Assembly: GCF_025210595.1 (NCBI RefSeq)
Contig: NZ_JAOARH010000010.1
Location: 1-64,000 of the forward strand
Direction: 5' to 3'
Length of the DNA stretch: 64,000 nt
Source: Winogradskyella sp.
Lineage (GTDB): Bacteria > Bacteroidota > Bacteroidia > Flavobacteriales > Flavobacteriaceae
Below are positions 8,816 through 16,800 of this stretch, one piece after another. Numbering within the stretch: the stretch's first letter is position 1; each line of letters opens with the position of its first letter. The translations under genes and the position numbers were made by a program. Below the pieces are notes generated by a model, which was not told where the DNA came from, searched no databases, and saw only the letters and a list, made by a program, of their open reading frames with translations.

Positions 8816-8840
8816 GCAACACTTAAAATTTTGTATCGTC
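8816..8840 (+). promoter_or_regulatory. ECF-sigma-type promoter (GCAAC-N16-CGTC), probably autoregulatory
   Basis: GCAAC at 8816-8820 is followed by exactly 16 bases and CGTC at 8837-8840. This is the layout of promoters read by extracytoplasmic-function sigma factors (an AAC-containing -35 box and a CGT-containing -10 box, 16-17 apart), not the housekeeping TTG/TAnnTTTG type. It lies directly before the ECF sigma gene, so self-activation is the natural reading. Predicted transcription begins near 8847-8850. Confidence 0.55.
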
Positions 8841-8874
8841 TTTAGAGTAAACCAATCAAAAAAAACAAATAATC

Positions 8875-9432
8875 ATTAGCACGTTCCAAGTTCATATTGT
8901 TGAAAGATGCAAAACGAATGATAGACAAGCGCAAATGCAATTGTACAATCAGTATTGCAATGGTATGCTCATAGTAGCACTTCGTTTTATAAAAGATACA
9001 ATGGAAGCTGAAGATATTGTTCAAGAAGCTTTTATAAAGGCATTTACAAAATTAGATCAATATAAGGCAGAAGTGAGTTTTGGCGCATGGTTAAAACGGA
9101 TTGTTATAAATAAATGTATTGATGCTCTAAAATATAAACGTCAACGATTAATAGAATTAGATGAGCACCATCTTAATGTTGTTGATGCCGATTATGAAAG
9201 TGAGTGGTTAGTAGATGATGAGGTAACTATAGAAGATGTAAAAGCAGCCATTGAGCAGCTGCCAGAAAAATATAAATATGTTGTAATGCTTTATTTAATT
9301 GAAGGGTATGATCACCAAGAAATATCTGAAATTTTGAATATTTCTGAAGTTGCATCGAGAACACAATTATCAAGAGGAAAACAAAAGTTACAAACTGTAT
9401 TAAAAACAAAGAAGAATGGCACAAGATCTTAG
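8875..9432 (+). CDS. ECF-type RNA polymerase sigma factor; probable non-AUG (ATT) start
   Basis: Sigma-70 family ECF factor. Region 2 spans LYNQYCNGM through EDIVQEAFIKAF and FGAWLKRIVINKCIDALK. Region 4 holds IEQLPEKYKYVVMLYLIEGY and a helix-turn-helix in HQEISEILNISEVASRTQLS. The first in-frame ATG is at 8935, but the frame upstream encodes FQVHIVERCKTNDRQAQ, which fits the conserved first helix of region 2. No ATG, GTG or TTG lies between the in-frame stop at 8848-8850 and 8935. I therefore place the start at ATT 8875, giving 185 residues. ATA 8869, ATC 8872 and ATT 8896 are alternatives, and 8935 would give 165 residues. It overlaps the anti-sigma gene by 17 bases. It likely controls the three-gene operon ending at 11693. 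Confidence 0.85.
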   Translation: MSTFQVHIVERCKTNDRQAQMQLYNQYCNGMLIVALRFIKDTMEAEDIVQEAFIKAFTKLDQYKAEVSFGAWLKRIVINKCIDALKYKRQRLIELDEHHLNVVDADYESEWLVDDEVTIEDVKAAIEQLPEKYKYVVMLYLIEGYDHQEISEILNISEVASRTQLSRGKQKLQTVLKTKKNGTRS

Positions 9433-9988
9433 AAATTTATTCGATGAAGATACAAAAGCACAGCATGTAACAATGTCTAATGGTCATGAAGCACGCTTTT
9501 TAGACAAGCTCAATAAAGAGTTGCCAATAGAGAAAAAGTCTAGCGGCTTTAGCTTTTTAAATATTGCTGCAAGTGTGGTGGTTTTAATAGGGTTGAGTTT
9601 TGGAGCCTATCAGTTTTTTAAAGGTGATGTAAGCACAGAAGAACCTATAGAGAAACAAGTTGTTGAAACAGATTTAAAAACCTTAGGTGATGTATCTCCA
9701 GATTTAAAAAAGGTAGAGGATTATTATTTAGCAAGTATCAACTTAGAATTATCTAAAGTAGAGTTAACACCACAGAATAAAGAATTATTTGATGGTTATG
9801 TGTTAAGGCTTCAGGAGTTAAATAAAGAATACGATAAGTTGTTGGTAGAGCTTAATGATAATGGTCCAAACTCAGTAACCTTAGATGCGTTAATAGAAAA
9901 TTTAAAATTGAGATTAAATCTAGTAATGCGTCTAAAAGAAAAATTAGAAGAGTTTAATAATGATGCCTTTAACGAAGTAATATCTTAA
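9416..9988 (+). CDS. Probable membrane-anchored anti-sigma factor
   Basis: A 190-residue protein with a cytosolic N-terminal part of about 45 residues (MAQDLRNLFDEDTKAQ...FLDKLNKELP), one transmembrane helix at about 48-66 (FLNIAASVVVLIGLSFGAYQ) and a periplasmic, largely alpha-helical C-terminal region rich in Leu, Glu and Lys. This topology, plus the 17-base overlap with the ECF sigma gene, identifies it as the cognate anti-sigma factor by context. I do not see the HxxxCxxC zinc motif of classic ZAS-type anti-sigmas. The helical periplasmic part could be the signal-sensing module. Confidence 0.75.
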   Translation: MAQDLRNLFDEDTKAQHVTMSNGHEARFLDKLNKELPIEKKSSGFSFLNIAASVVVLIGLSFGAYQFFKGDVSTEEPIEKQVVETDLKTLGDVSPDLKKVEDYYLASINLELSKVELTPQNKELFDGYVLRLQELNKEYDKLLVELNDNGPNSVTLDALIENLKLRLNLVMRLKEKLEEFNNDAFNEVIS

Positions 9989-10067
9989 TCAATTATACAT
10001 TCATAAATCAAAAAACGAACAGATTTTACTCAACTTGATTGGGTATCTCTAAAAAAATCAAAAAAAC

Positions 10068-11693
10068 ATGAACACAATTAGAGTTTTAGTATTGTGCCTT
10101 TTAACCAGCTTTGGTTATGCACAAAAGAAGTTAAGTAAAGTATCTCAATCTATTAAGGTAGATAAAGATGTTGTTATAGACCTCAATACAAGTTATGCAG
10201 AGATAGAAATTGATACTTGGAATAGAGACATTGTTGAAGTAGAGGCTTATATTGAGAGTGATAAATTATCTAAAGAAGAATTAGAGCGCGCTTTAGAAGC
10301 TTGGAATCTTAAAGTAGATGCGTCTAATAATAAAGTTGTTATTTCTTCTAGTGGAGGTAGAGCACTAGGTTTATTTAGTGATGGTGATTACACTGCAGTT
10401 TTAAAGGATTTAGAATTTGAATTAGCAGATTTGCCAGAAATGCCAGAAGTTATGGTGCTACCAGAAATGCCAGAAATGGGCGAATTACCTGTTATGCCAG
10501 AATTACCAGAAATGCCAGAAATGCCAGAGTTTCCAGAACTTCCAGAATTGCCAGATGGAATCAATTCTATAAGTTTTGATTATGATAGGTATCAAAAAGA
10601 GGGAGAAAAATATCTTTCAGAATGGAGTGAAAAATATGAACGAAAAGGCGGTAAAGAGCTGCAAAAAAGCATGGAAGAATGGGCTAAGAAGTTTGCTGAG
10701 TCTGGTTATCAAGAAAAAATGGAAAAATGGGGAGAAGAGTACGGCAAGCGATTTGAAGGAAAATGGGCTAAAGACATGGAAAAATGGGGCGAGAAGTTTG
10801 GAGAGAAATATGCTAAGGATATGGAAAAATGGGGTGAAGAATTTGGTGAGAAATTTGGCAAAGAATGGGCAGAAAAAATGGAAGTTTGGGGAGAGCGTTT
10901 AGAGCAGCAAATGGAAAGACAGGCAGAACTTTTAGAAAGAAAAGCAGAACGTAATGAAAGAATTATAGAACGCCAAGCTAGAGCTGCAGAGCGTCATGCT
11001 GAGCGTACTGAGGCGCTCGCAGAACGTGCTGCTAAATTAGCAGAACGACGACATGCCGAAAGGAACGAAAGAGCTTCTATTTTAGCAAAACGTATTAAAG
11101 AAGATGGTAATAGTAAAGTGCGTAAGGTGATTAAAATAAAAATCCCTAAAAAAGCAAAACTAAAAACTAATATTAGACATGGTGAATTAAAGCTATCTTC
11201 GGTTATTTATAATTTAAGCGGAGATATATCACATGCCTTTTTGGTAGCAGATAACATTGATGGAAGTGAGACTTCCATCAATGTCTCTTATTCACCTGTG
11301 GTTATAAAATCTTGGAATTTAGGTACATTAAACTTAAATTATGTAGATAAAGCCCAAATTAAAAATGCTAAGAGTTTGGTACTTAATTCTAAGTCATCTA
11401 ATATTAATATAGAAAACTTATCAGATACAGGAATTATTGATGGAAGTTTTGGAGACTTAACAATTTCTAATTTAACAGAATCATTTAAGAATCTTAATTT
11501 AATATTAGAAAATAGTGACGCTTTTGTAAACTTGCCAAAAAATGTTGATTACAATATGTATTTTAAAGGCAATCGCTCTAAATTCAATAACAAAGCAACG
11601 TCTCAAAAAACCATTAGAAATTATCCTGAAGGGAATAGCTCAGACAGAAATATTATTGTAAATGCTAAATTTAGCAGTGTTATTATGAATTAA
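10068..11693 (+). CDS. Secreted repeat-rich protein with DUF4097-like beta domain (ECF operon effector)
   Basis: A 541-residue envelope protein with a signal peptide (residues 1-19, ending GYAQ). Segments in order are a beta-rich stretch (22-115), a Pro/Glu/Met linker built from PEMPE/PELPE units (about 123-163) and a Trp-containing repeat region (about 180-280) with WGE(K/E)FGEK units and Trp at 205, 221, 240, 255 and 274. A charged AER/ERxA helix, probably a coiled coil (281-342), follows, and then a C-terminal beta-solenoid-like domain (350-541) resembling DUF4097 putative adhesins. It follows the anti-sigma gene by 79 bases and is probably the main output of the ECF system. The central repeats are unusual and I do not recognise them as a named domain. 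Function is unknown. Confidence 0.8.
   Translation: MNTIRVLVLCLLTSFGYAQKKLSKVSQSIKVDKDVVIDLNTSYAEIEIDTWNRDIVEVEAYIESDKLSKEELERALEAWNLKVDASNNKVVISSSGGRALGLFSDGDYTAVLKDLEFELADLPEMPEVMVLPEMPEMGELPVMPELPEMPEMPEFPELPELPDGINSISFDYDRYQKEGEKYLSEWSEKYERKGGKELQKSMEEWAKKFAESGYQEKMEKWGEEYGKRFEGKWAKDMEKWGEKFGEKYAKDMEKWGEEFGEKFGKEWAEKMEVWGERLEQQMERQAELLERKAERNERIIERQARAAERHAERTEALAERAAKLAERRHAERNERASILAKRIKEDGNSKVRKVIKIKIPKKAKLKTNIRHGELKLSSVIYNLSGDISHAFLVADNIDGSETSINVSYSPVVIKSWNLGTLNLNYVDKAQIKNAKSLVLNSKSSNINIENLSDTGIIDGSFGDLTISNLTESFKNLNLILENSDAFVNLPKNVDYNMYFKGNRSKFNNKATSQKTIRNYPEGNSSDRNIIVNAKFSSVIMN
10773..10862 (+). repeat. Two tandem 45-nt coding repeats (15-residue units)
   Basis: Unit 1 (10773-10817) encodes DMEKWGEKFGEKYAK and unit 2 (10818-10862) encodes DMEKWGEEFGEKFGK. 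The nucleotide copies differ at roughly ten positions, several of them synonymous. Flanking residues (MEEWAKKF, MEKWGEEYGKRFEGKWAK, AEKMEVWGERL) are more diverged copies. The array therefore looks old and maintained at protein level rather than freshly duplicated. Confidence 0.7.
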
Positions 11694-11713
11694 TACTTCA
11701 ATTTTGATTAGTG

Positions 11714-11744
11714 ACTATAATTGTAATTTACAACCAATTATAGT
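11714..11744. repeat. 10-bp perfect inverted repeat between convergent genes
   Basis: ACTATAATTG (11714-11723) and CAATTATAGT (11735-11744) are exact reverse complements around an 11-base loop. The element lies 20 bases after the stop of the repeat-rich gene and between convergent genes. It lacks a clear T tract on either strand, so termination is possible but weakly supported. Confidence 0.45.
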
Positions 11745-11757
11745 AAAAGCTGATTTA

Positions 11758-11780
11758 TCACAACGAGCCTGTTGAAGTGT
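11758..11780. repeat. Degenerate copy of the TCACAACGAGCCTGT-type intergenic repeat
   Basis: TCACAACGAGCCTGTTGAAG followed by TGT has the same general form as the element at 2811-2846 (GTCAC...G-GC-TGT-GAAGTG), with the central TGTCGAAG changed to TGTTGAAG. It lies between two convergent genes. Assignment is by resemblance only. Confidence 0.35.
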
Positions 11781-11867
11781 TGTTTCAAATCTTTTTCCTT
11801 TTGTTTTCCATAAAAATAACTTCCTTATTTTGGTGGAATTTTTCTTTTTTAAACAATAAATGTAGCA

Positions 11868-12392
11868 TTAATTCGAGATAAACTTCTCAAAATCATCTAT
11901 AGCAAAAGCTTTATTATAATCGTCTTCGCCAATGGTTCCACCTTCAGAAGAATCGTAGTCCATGGTTATCTTCCAAAAACCATCAATTTTTTTTAAGAGC
12001 ACATGAAATTGTCCGTAATAGGCTTTTTCTTTATCTGTACCTTTATTTCGTATCAATTTATAAATACCACGTTCGCTTGCAGTATTATCGTTGTTTAACC
12101 TCTCAAAAAAACGTAACGATATTTCACTTGTTTGCCCAGTTGCTTTATCGCGTTCAAAACTTTTTTTGTAATTAGTAATATAGGTTTCGTAGTCTAAAAT
12201 ACGTTTGCCACCTGAAATACGCACCAAATTTTCAGAATGAATATCTGCCATTAAGGTGTAATCTAAGGTTGAAAAGGCTTTATAAAATTTTAGCCAAGTA
12301 GAATTGATTTGCTGTAAATTGGCTTTGGATTGTGAATGACTATAGCTAATCGATAAGAAAGCGATAAGAAGGGTAAAATGAAGTTTTTTCAT
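11868..12392 (-). CDS. Secreted NTF2-like (SnoaL/DUF4440-type) protein
   Basis: A 174-residue protein with a signal peptide of about 20 residues (MKKLHFTLLIAFLSISYSHS). The mature part has the helix-strand layout of small NTF2-like proteins: a helical start (INSTWLKFYKAFSTLDYTLM), a central segment (HSENLVRISGGKRIL) and C-terminal strands ending YGQFHVLLKKIDGFWKITMD. That fold occurs in polyketide cyclase-like and DUF4440 proteins, but no catalytic residues can be assigned. Its start overlaps the stop of the membrane-protein gene 12389-12799 (ATGA, 12389-12392), so the two are translationally coupled. Substrate and role are unknown. Confidence 0.75.
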   Translation of the reverse strand: MKKLHFTLLIAFLSISYSHSQSKANLQQINSTWLKFYKAFSTLDYTLMADIHSENLVRISGGKRILDYETYITNYKKSFERDKATGQTSEISLRFFERLNNDNTASERGIYKLIRNKGTDKEKAYYGQFHVLLKKIDGFWKITMDYDSSEGGTIGEDDYNKAFAIDDFEKFISN

Positions 12393-12799
12393 GATGTTTT
12401 TTTAATTTGTTTTTGAGCTAAGGATTTACCGATTAAGAAACCTATAATAACCAAAAGACCATCAGATAATGTAAACCATAGCTCTTTAGGTAGGTATATG
12501 ATATTAAAATATGTGGCTACAATCATTAAACCACCAACAATATAGGATGGAATCATACTTGTTTTAGAAACTATAGCGGCAACATACATACCAACAATAG
12601 GACCAACAAAGTGTCCAATAACTACTAAGATTTTAGAGCCCAAAGGAATTTTATCCATATTATTTTTTATCCATTCCACATCCATTGCATTGGCTCCTTC
12701 AGGTAAAGGAAATAGGTTGTGCCCAATTAAGTTTTCAAAAATAAATACTGATGCAGATGCAGCAATAAAGCCAACAATAGTTGCTAATACATTTTTCAT
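12389..12799 (-). CDS. Small four-helix membrane protein, unknown function
   Basis: A 136-residue membrane protein with four predicted transmembrane segments: ATIVGFIAASASVFIFENLI (about 5-24), ILVVIGHFVGPIVGMYVAAI (about 57-76), IVGGLMIVATYFNIIYLP and LSDGLLVIIGFLIGKSLA. A soluble loop with charged residues (about 33-55) lies after the first helix. It resembles small uncharacterised Bacteroidota membrane proteins, and I cannot assign a function. It is the first gene of a two-gene overlapping unit with the NTF2-like protein. Confidence 0.75.
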   Translation of the reverse strand: MKNVLATIVGFIAASASVFIFENLIGHNLFPLPEGANAMDVEWIKNNMDKIPLGSKILVVIGHFVGPIVGMYVAAIVSKTSMIPSYIVGGLMIVATYFNIIYLPKELWFTLSDGLLVIIGFLIGKSLAQKQIKKTS

Positions 12800-13061
12800 G
12801 ATTGTATTCGTTTAGTTAGTGGGTTTAATATAATAAAAAAAGAAATTGTTTGTAAAATAACACTTAGACAATCCTAATAGTTTTAAATTATGGAATAGCA
12901 TAGGTTAATAAATATAAGCTTATAGATTGTCTTGAAATATCAGAAAGATAACACAAATCCCTGGTTTTTAGGTGTTTGATGTGTTAATTAGAGTGGGAAA
13001 CAACCGATTTTTCATCAAAATTACGTAACTTTAATAGGGCAGAATTAATATCTATTGTATT

Positions 13062-13484
13062 ATGAGCTATATAAAGTCACTAAATAAATGGGCAAATGCA
13101 CACACCTATTACCCACTTGATATGTTACGTATCTCTTTGGGTATATTTTTGTTTTATAAAGGAGTGTACTTTGTTTCTAATCTCAATGTTTTAATAGACC
13201 TTATTGAGCCTGTTAAATCTGTAGCAGGAGATGTGTTGTTAGTACATTATATAGCGCCAGCACATTTTATAGGTGGCTTTTTAATTATTTTTGGCTTATT
13301 AACACGCTGGGCAATAATAGCACAGCTACCAATTTTAATTGGCGCGGTTATTATCAATTTTATTGGCAAAATGCATTCAGGTAATCTCTTATTATCATCT
13401 ATTGTATTATTAGTGTGTGTGTTCTTTTTGTTTTATGGCTCAGGAAGGCACTCTGTAGATAAGTATTTAAAAATGCAGCAATAA
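13062..13484 (+). CDS. DoxX-family membrane protein
   Basis: A 140-residue inner-membrane protein with four hydrophobic segments in the DoxX/MauE-like arrangement: LRISLGIFLFYKGVYFVSN, then HYIAPAHFIGGFLIIFGLLT, QLPILIGAVIINFIG and LLSSIVLLVCVFFLFYGSG. DoxX-like proteins have been linked to thiosulfate:quinone oxidoreductase subunits and to redox or oxidative-stress roles, but most members remain uncharacterised. A TAACTTTA sequence 28 bases upstream is a weak -7 candidate. The gene stands alone. Confidence 0.8.
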   Translation: MSYIKSLNKWANAHTYYPLDMLRISLGIFLFYKGVYFVSNLNVLIDLIEPVKSVAGDVLLVHYIAPAHFIGGFLIIFGLLTRWAIIAQLPILIGAVIINFIGKMHSGNLLLSSIVLLVCVFFLFYGSGRHSVDKYLKMQQ

Positions 13485-13623
13485 CAATAGTTTTATTACC
13501 AAAAGAAGTATCTAAGTCTCTTTTTTCATTATATCTTAATAATTATAGATTTTTTGTTAGCAATACTTAAGCTAGAAATGTAATCAACAATAATGATTTT
13601 GCCTATCGTTTTGCTTTGTACAG

Positions 13624-13764
13624 TTATGGCTTTAAAACATCGTATAGATCGTTTATGTCTGTTGTCTCAATGCTATTAATACTAAAAGAAGTGTACTAGA
13701 TTCTATCTTGAGTAAATAACGATACAGAAAGGTACAAGAAGATTAATGTAAAATAGGTTTTCAT
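13624..13764 (-). pseudogene. Decayed start of a secreted-protein gene
   Basis: On the minus strand ATG 13764 opens a frame whose first 19 codons read as a typical flavobacterial signal peptide (MKTYFTLIFLYLSVSLFTQ). A TAG at 13698-13696 interrupts it after DRI. Reading on in the same frame gives YTSFSINSIETTDINDLYDV and LKP before a TAA at 13626-13624. Further in-frame stops follow. A preserved signal sequence followed by a short plausible mature segment and multiple stops fits a decayed gene. The SINSIETTDINDL segment loosely resembles N-termini of erythromycin-esterase-like secreted proteins, but that is a guess. Confidence 0.4.
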
Positions 13765-13791
13765 ATATTTTGATTGATTTTTTCCAAGAAA

Positions 13792-13819
13792 AAACTCCTG
13801 ATGTATATATCAGGAGTTT
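13792..13819 (-). terminator. Rho-independent terminator of secA
   Basis: A perfect 10-bp stem, AAACTCCTGA (13792-13801) with TCAGGAGTTT (13810-13819), encloses an 8-base loop. On the minus strand the stem is followed by a T-rich tail (TTTTTTCTT across its end). It begins 37 bases after the secA stop codon. Confidence 0.85.
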
Positions 13820-13856
13820 AAGGTTTTAAATATAAAATTCAGTAAAAGCTATGGTG

Positions 13857-16800
13857 TTAATCATTCACCAAAACCCATTCACCTTTATCAATTAAAGGAA
13901 TAGCCTGTTTATATTTTACAACTTTGCTTTCTCCACTCATTACATTTTTAATCGTTACTTTATCGTTACGACCAATTTTTGGTTGTTCTCTAACAATAGT
14001 TTCTACAACTTGTTGTTGACGAGAAGCACCTTCTCCAGCAGCTCTACTTTGTGCTGCACGCTCGTCCATGTTTGGAATTTCTTCCTTCTGTGTTTCAAGC
14101 TTTTCTTCCTTTCTTCGTTTAGCTTCTTGAATATTATCTGCAGTTTCTTGCGGAATTTCACCTTTAAATAAGAACGAAATTACATCTTTATTTACTTGGT
14201 CTATCATAGCTTTAAATAGCTCAAAAGACTCAAACTTGTAGATTAATAAAGGATCCTTTTGCTCATGTACCGCTAATTGTACAGATTGCTTTAACTCATC
14301 CATTTTACGTAAATGTGTTTTCCATGCATCATCTACAATGGCTAGTGTAATGTTCTTTTCAAAATCATTGATTAGTTGCGTACCTTTAGTTTCAAAAGCT
14401 TTTTCTAAATCGGTTACAACTTGTAAGTTCTTTACACCATCAGTAAATGGTACTACAATACGCTTAAATCTATCGCGTTGTGTGTTATAAACATTTTCAA
14501 TAACTGGAAACGCTAAATCTGCAGCACGTTGCATTTTTTCACGATAGTGTTTAAAAGCTTCCTTGTAAATAAGACCAGCAATTTCTTGCTCTCCCATTTT
14601 AGCAAATTCTCCTTCAGAAATTGGAGAAGCCATTGAGAAGTAACGAATTAATTCAAACTCAAAGTTTTTATAATCGTTAGCAGCTTTATTATTCATTGCG
14701 ATACCTTCAGAAGTATCAAAAATCATGTTAGCTAAATCTACACGAAGACGTTCACCATGTAAGGCGTTACGACGACGTTTGTAAACTACTTCACGTTGAG
14801 CGTTCATAACATCATCATATTCTAATAAACGTTTACGTACGCCAAAGTTGTTTTCTTCTACTTTTTTCTGAGCACGTTCAATAGACTTTGAAATCATAGA
14901 GTGCTGAATAACTTCACCTTCTTTTAGTCCCATACGATCCATCATCTTAGCAATTCGTTCAGAACCGAATAAACGCATTAAGTTATCTTCTAGAGAGACA
15001 TAAAATTGAGAACTTCCTGGATCTCCTTGACGACCAGCTCTACCACGTAACTGTCTGTCTACACGACGCGAATCGTGACGTTCAGTACCTACAATGGCTA
15101 AACCACCAGCTGCTTTAACTTCGTCACTCAGTTTAATATCTGTACCACGACCTGCCATATTGGTTGCAATGGTAACCTGACCTGCATTACCAGCTTCAGC
15201 AACGATATCAGCTTCTTTTTTGTGCTGTTTTGCGTTTAAGACATTATGCGGAATCTTACGAATACTCAACATTTTTCCTAAAAGTTCAGAGATTTCTACG
15301 TTTGTTGTACCAATTAGTACTGGTCTACCAGCATTAGATAAGTCAACAACTTCATCAATTACGGCATTATATTTTTCGCGCTTTGTTTTGTAAACTAAAT
15401 CGTCTCTATCGTCTCTGGCAATTGGTCTGTTGGTAGGAATTTCTACAACATCTAATTTGTAGATTTCCCAGAATTCACCAGCTTCAGTTACAGCAGTACC
15501 TGTCATACCAGACAGTTTGCGATACATTCTAAAGTAATTTTGAAGTGTAACAGTGGCAAAGGTTTGTGTAGCGGCTTCGATCTTTACGTTTTCTTTAGCT
15601 TCAATGGCTTGGTGAAGACCATCAGAGTAACGACGACCATCCATAATACGACCAGTTTGCTCATCTACGATCATTACTTTATTATCCATGACCACATACT
15701 GTACGTCTTTTTCAAAAAGGGCATAAGCCTTTAATAACTGGCTAAGTGTATGGATACGCTCAGATTTAATAGAGAAGTCTCTAAATAATTCTTCTTTTAG
15801 AACTGCTTCTTCTTCAGCTTCTAGACCTTTACTTTCAATCTTAGCAATTTCTGTTCCCATTTCTGGCATAACAAAAAAGTTAGGATTGTCTTTACCAGAT
15901 AAATATTCAACACCTTTATCTGTCAATTCTACTTGATTGTTTTTTTCGTCGATAACGTAATAGAGTTCTGCATCTACTTTTGGCATTTCTCTATTGTTAT
16001 CTTGCATGTAAAAGTTTTCTGTTTTTTGAAGTAGTAGTTTTACACCTTCTTCACTCAAAAACTTAATTAAAGCTTTATTCTTTGGAATACCTCTGTAAGC
16101 TCTTAATAATTGAAAACCACCTTCTTTAGTATCTCCTGAAGCTATCAATTTTTTGGCTTCAGCCAAAACACCAATTAAATATTTGCGTTGAACAGCTTCA
16201 ATTTGTTCTACCTTAGGTTTTAAGATATCAAATTCGTGCTCGTCTCCTTTTGGAATAGGACCAGAAATAATTAATGGTGTGCGAGCATCATCAACCAAAA
16301 CAGAGTCTACCTCATCTACAATGGCAAAATGATGTGGGCGCTGTACTAAATCTTCTGGCGAGTGTGCCATATTATCACGTAGATAATCGAAACCAAATTC
16401 ATTGTTAGTTCCGTAAGTAATATCTGCGTTATAGGCTTTGCGACGTGCGTCTGAGTTTGGTGTGTGATGATCTATACAATCTACACTTAGGCCATGAAAT
16501 TCAAAAATTGGTGCCATCCAAGCACTATCACGTTTTGCTAAGTAATCATTTACGGTTACTAAGTGTACACCTTTACCAGCTAAAGCATTTAAGTATACAG
16601 GTAATGTTGCTACTAAGGTTTTACCTTCACCTGTTTGCATTTCGGCAATTTTTCCTTGGTGCATAGCAATACCACCAATAAGTTGCACATCGTAGTGAAT
16701 CATATCCCAAGTAATTGGCTTACCTGCAGCATCCCAAGAATTTGCCCAAACGGCTTTGTCATCTTCTAAAGTGACATAGTCTTTTGCGCCAGATACTTCA

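Larger units (their letters stand above)
13485..13856. other. Intergenic region between doxX-like gene and secA
   Basis: This 372-base stretch has no intact gene. It holds the remains of a secreted-protein gene on the minus strand (13624-13764) and the secA terminator (13792-13819). The first about 140 bases, after the DoxX-family stop, show nothing I can assign. Confidence 0.7.

Noticed and set aside
10576..10902. A 108-codon frame overlapping the repeat region in another reading frame
   Set aside because: It is a by-product of the biased repeat composition (KNGEK-like strings) inside the better supported 541-codon gene.
13026..13033. TAACTTTA as a promoter of the DoxX-family gene
   Set aside because: It differs from TAnnTTTG at the last base and no good -33 box is found at the right distance, so it was not listed.
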